From contig CAZLZN010000031.1 of assembly GCA_964564035.1 (NCBI GenBank), positions 1 through 8,936 of the forward strand: a stretch of DNA of 8,936 nucleotides, given 5' to 3'. Source of the DNA: JAHIGH01 sp964564035 (GTDB lineage Bacteria > Patescibacteriota > Microgenomatia > Levybacterales > UBA12049). The position numbers and the translations under genes were made by a program. A model generated the notes under the pieces. The model was not told where the DNA came from and did no database searches. It was given only the letters and a program-made list of their open reading frames with translations. This document shows positions 6,474 to 8,936 of the stretch, piece after piece. The number at the start of each line of letters is the position of its first letter. The first letter of the stretch is position 1.

Positions 6474-6827
6474 TTAATTTAGCAGTGAATTCAGGATGGT
6501 GTCCTGGCCGAGGGGGTTAAGTAAAATATCGCTGAATTGTCTATAAAATAAGACTGTAAAATATAAAGAAACCAAAAAAGAAATGCCGGCTGTCAATAGC
6601 GCGACTATGCCAATTATTTTGGATTTTTCATCTTTCTGAGCGACATAAGCTATGCCCGGCGCTATAGCAAATAGAGGCAGCAGCAGAGCTGTAAAATACA
6701 ACAATATCTGTTTTCCGGCTGATGTGACAGGCGGCGGAGTTTTGAGCTTGCGGCCGCAATAGGGACAAAAAAAATAAGACTCCGCTATCGGGTTGCCGCA
6801 ATTTGCGCATTCAGTTCGGGCAGTCAT
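6474..6827 (-). CDS. small zinc-ribbon protein with two transmembrane helices
   Basis: A 117-residue protein. Residues 7-24 hold two CxxC knuckles, CANC and CPYC (Cys7, Cys10, Cys21, Cys24), spaced as in a zinc-ribbon of the zinc_ribbon_2/DZR type. A Pro-rich linker (30-33) is followed by two hydrophobic segments at about 41-62 and 71-95, separated by a charged turn (QKDEKSK). The predicted form is a cytosolic zinc ribbon tethered to the membrane by a hairpin. Proteins of this shape are common in bacteria and mostly uncharacterised, so no function is claimed. I chose the ATG at 6827 over one 27 bases upstream because it puts the ribbon near the N-terminus, as usual, and has TGG-TACAAT 6 bases upstream. 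It precedes uppP by 35 bases on the same strand and may be cotranscribed with it. Confidence 0.8.
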   Translation of the reverse strand: MTARTECANCGNPIAESYFFCPYCGRKLKTPPPVTSAGKQILLYFTALLLPLFAIAPGIAYVAQKDEKSKIIGIVALLTAGISFLVSLYFTVLFYRQFSDILLNPLGQDTILNSLLN

Positions 6828-6833
6828 ATAGAT

Positions 6834-6842
6834 ATTGTACCA
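6834..6842 (-). promoter_or_regulatory. extended -10 element for the zinc-ribbon gene, likely leaderless
   Basis: On the minus strand TGG-TACAAT (five of six matches plus TG extension) ends 6 bases before the ATG at 6827. It also decides between this start and the ATG 27 bases upstream, which would overlap the -10. It lies back to back with the PBP promoter in the same intergenic region. Confidence 0.55.
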
Positions 6843-6888
6843 TTTACAATACATCAGCTAACATCTTACCGAATTCTTATACTTGAGA

Positions 6889-6897
6889 TGATATAAT
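6889..6897 (+). promoter_or_regulatory. perfect extended -10 element for the class A PBP gene
   Basis: TGA-TATAAT is an exact extended -10. It ends 6 bases before an in-frame TTG at 6904 and 15 bases before the ATG at 6913. Either the protein starts leaderless at TTG, adding three residues, or the mRNA carries a leader of about eight bases. No Shine-Dalgarno sequence is present before the ATG. Confidence 0.6.
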
Positions 6898-6912
6898 TTG
6901 ATATTGTTTACA

Positions 6913-8936
6913 ATGGCAAATAATATCAAGTCATTTATCTCGAAACATAAAAGAGCAATTTTTTACGGCTCAATTGGTTTAATAGGCTTAATTCTGCTTA
7001 CGCCGCTACTTGTTTATATCGTATATGCATCAGATCTAAGCAATAAGGACAGAATCATGAATAGAAGTAAAACCGGACTTACGCTTCTGGATCGTGAAGG
7101 GAGAGCTTTTTTTAAATTTTATCAATCGAAAGACATAGAGTATGTGACGCTTAGCGAGATCCCCAAATTCACACAGCAAGCTTTGATCGCATCGGAGGAT
7201 AAAAATTTTTATACTAATCCCGGATTTTCGATCAGAGGGATGCTAAGAGCTTTTATAGTGAATACACAAAGCGGCGAAATTGTTCAGGGAGGCTCAACTA
7301 TTACTCAGGGTCTGGTCAAGAATCAACTGCTGAGCTCGGAGCGAAGCTTTTTCAGAAAAATACAAGAGATTATTTTGGCTAATGAATTAAACAGACGATT
7401 TAGCAAGGACGACATTTTGGAGATGTATTTTAATTCTGTTTATTTCGGCGAGGGTGCATTTGGAATTGAAAACGCCGCTGAAAGCTATTTCGGAATCAGC
7501 GCCGGAGAATTAACCCTGGCGCAATCCGCATTGCTGATAGGACTTCTTCCCGCGCCGTCTACACTGTCGCCTATTTCAAACAATCCGGAAAAAGCGTTTT
7601 CGAGACAAAAAATTGTACTTAACGAGATGGTTGAAGACGGACACATAACCAGATCGGATGCCGATCAGGCAATCGGTCAAAAAATCATATTCAGTCCGGT
7701 ACGGGATGATATGAATGTGTTCGCGCCGCATTTTGCTCTGCACGTTAAAAATGAGCTTTTGAAAAAGTATGGTGAAGAAAACGTGATCCGGCAAGGCATG
7801 ACCGTCAGGACAACTATAAATCGCGATTGGCAGTTATATGCTGAAAATACAGTTCAAAACAGAGTCTTCGCGCTTGCCGGAAGAAATGCCTCAAATGGAA
7901 GCGCAGTGGCGATTGATCCGAAAACGGGTGAAATTATGATAATGGTCGGAAGTGCTAATTGGCAAAATGAAAATTTCGGAAAAGTGAATATGGCAATTAC
8001 GCCGCGTCAGCCAGGTTCAAGTTTCAAGCCGATCATATATGCAGCGGCACTTGAAAGATTGATCATCACTCCCGCGACAATTCTTCGGGACAGGCCGACT
8101 ACATTTCCCGGAAATTATAAACCGAAAAATTATGATAACAGGACCCGCGGTCCGGTGACGGTCAGAAGGGCGCTTGCTAATTCCCTGAATATCCCGGCTG
8201 TTGAGGTCATGCAGAAAATCGGCGTCGCCGAGGGACTTTCTATAGCTCAAAGACTTGGGATTAATTCACTTAGTCAAAATCCGTCGGATTATGGACTTTC
8301 GCTTGTACTTGGCACAGGCGAAGTAAGCCTGACCGAAATGACGGGCGCGTATGCGGTTTTTGCAAATAAAGGCGTATATAACAAGCCTACGGCCATAATT
8401 GAAATAACAGATAAATATGGCAAACGGATCTATAAAGAAAATACTGAAAAGCGAAACGCGCTCGGCGAAGATGTGTCGTTTTTAATATCATCTATCTTGT
8501 CTGACAGAAATGCCCGCGCGGAAACTTTCGGGAGCGCACTAAATATTTCCAGACAGGCGGCTGTTAAGACCGGGACAACGGAGGATTACAGAGATGCTTT
8601 GACTATCGGATATACGCCGAACTTGGCAGTCGGGGTATGGATCGGAAACAATAATAACAAACCGATGGATAATATTGCGGGGTCACTTGGAGCGGCGCCG
8701 ATATGGCGTGACTTGATGGGATATTTTCTTTCGGATTTGCCGGCTGAAAATTTTCAAGAACCATCAAACGTAATAAGGCGCAGAGTTTGTCCGTATATAG
8801 GCACTGATACAAAGTCCGCAACATCGTCCGCGCTGATGGAGTATTTTATTTCAGGAACACAGCCCGGTTTTGATTGTGACCGGGGAAGATTTTCTGATGA
8901 AATAAGTCCTACTACGCCTCAGGATATTTCCGAGAC
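6913..8936 (+). CDS. class A penicillin-binding protein (GT51 transglycosylase plus transpeptidase), partial at 3' end
   Basis: At least 674 residues, with no stop before the window ends. An N-terminal anchor helix lies at about residues 17-38. The GT51 domain (about 70-240) polymerises lipid II: catalytic Glu95 in ASEDKNF, GGSTITQ at 126-132, RKIQE at 148-152 (Glu152), and ILEMYFNSVYFG. The penicillin-binding transpeptidase (about 325-605) crosslinks stem peptides: SSFK at 369-372 (nucleophile Ser369, Lys372), SLN at 424-426, and KTGTT at 552-556. All three penicilloyl-serine motifs are intact. A C-terminal extension with Cys626 and Cys655 follows. Two GT positions differ from the common consensus: Asn102 where EDxxFxxH has His, and Gly133 where TQQ has the second Gln. 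The ATG at 6913 is the conventional start; an in-frame TTG at 6904 fits the local leaderless pattern better. It is divergent from the zinc-ribbon/uppP genes, which supply the same pathway. Confidence 0.95.
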   Translation, partial: MANNIKSFISKHKRAIFYGSIGLIGLILLTPLLVYIVYASDLSNKDRIMNRSKTGLTLLDREGRAFFKFYQSKDIEYVTLSEIPKFTQQALIASEDKNFYTNPGFSIRGMLRAFIVNTQSGEIVQGGSTITQGLVKNQLLSSERSFFRKIQEIILANELNRRFSKDDILEMYFNSVYFGEGAFGIENAAESYFGISAGELTLAQSALLIGLLPAPSTLSPISNNPEKAFSRQKIVLNEMVEDGHITRSDADQAIGQKIIFSPVRDDMNVFAPHFALHVKNELLKKYGEENVIRQGMTVRTTINRDWQLYAENTVQNRVFALAGRNASNGSAVAIDPKTGEIMIMVGSANWQNENFGKVNMAITPRQPGSSFKPIIYAAALERLIITPATILRDRPTTFPGNYKPKNYDNRTRGPVTVRRALANSLNIPAVEVMQKIGVAEGLSIAQRLGINSLSQNPSDYGLSLVLGTGEVSLTEMTGAYAVFANKGVYNKPTAIIEITDKYGKRIYKENTEKRNALGEDVSFLISSILSDRNARAETFGSALNISRQAAVKTGTTEDYRDALTIGYTPNLAVGVWIGNNNNKPMDNIAGSLGAAPIWRDLMGYFLSDLPAENFQEPSNVIRRRVCPYIGTDTKSATSSALMEYFISGTQPGFDCDRGRFSDEISPTTPQDISE

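Noticed and set aside
7576..8824. Several 70-80-codon minus-strand ORFs across the right third of the window
   Set aside because: The plus strand in the same region encodes a complete set of class A PBP motifs in a single open frame, so these are antisense shadows.

Overview
The window looks like a compact bacterial chromosome segment, most likely from the Candidate Phyla Radiation (Patescibacteria; a Microgenomates-type genome is my best guess). This rests on small, tightly spaced genes, a minimal mix of sugar-phosphate metabolism and envelope genes, Pro/Thr/Gln-rich secreted proteins, and start codons that lack Shine-Dalgarno sequences. The lineage is an inference, since the window holds no rRNA or ribosomal protein. 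The standard code fits: all long reading frames are intact, and the eight visible stops are four TAA and four TAG.

Layout from left to right. Bases 2-289 (+) are the 3' end of an unrecognised gene. Two minus-strand genes follow: a HAD-superfamily hydrolase (838-1893) and, downstream of it, a P-loop ATPase/kinase-like protein (303-833). Divergent from them is a class II fructose-bisphosphate aldolase (2001-2909, +). A minus-strand series then reads, in transcription order, zinc-ribbon membrane protein (6474-6827), undecaprenyl-diphosphatase UppP (5665-6438), PfkB-family sugar kinase (4586-5644) and a secreted modular protein with a GH16-like C-terminal domain (2968-4524). Divergent from that series, a class A penicillin-binding protein starts near 6904-6913 (+) and runs off the right edge. 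No gap exceeds 300 bases, and I saw no tRNA, CRISPR array, insertion sequence or convincing terminator.

Two functional themes appear. One is the cell envelope: UppP recycles the lipid carrier, the class A PBP polymerises and crosslinks peptidoglycan, and the GH16-like protein is probably exported. The other is sugar phosphate metabolism: the aldolase and the PfkB kinase, which could in principle supply its substrate.

The most striking signal lies between the genes. At seven of the eight visible gene starts a -10-like hexamer, often an extended TGn version, sits 6-7 bases before a start codon, with no Shine-Dalgarno sequence. For the PBP this holds only if a TTG nine bases before the ATG is the true start. 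That geometry puts the transcription start on or beside the first base of the start codon, so this genome probably relies heavily on leaderless mRNAs. Individual promoters were even found inside the 3' ends of upstream genes.
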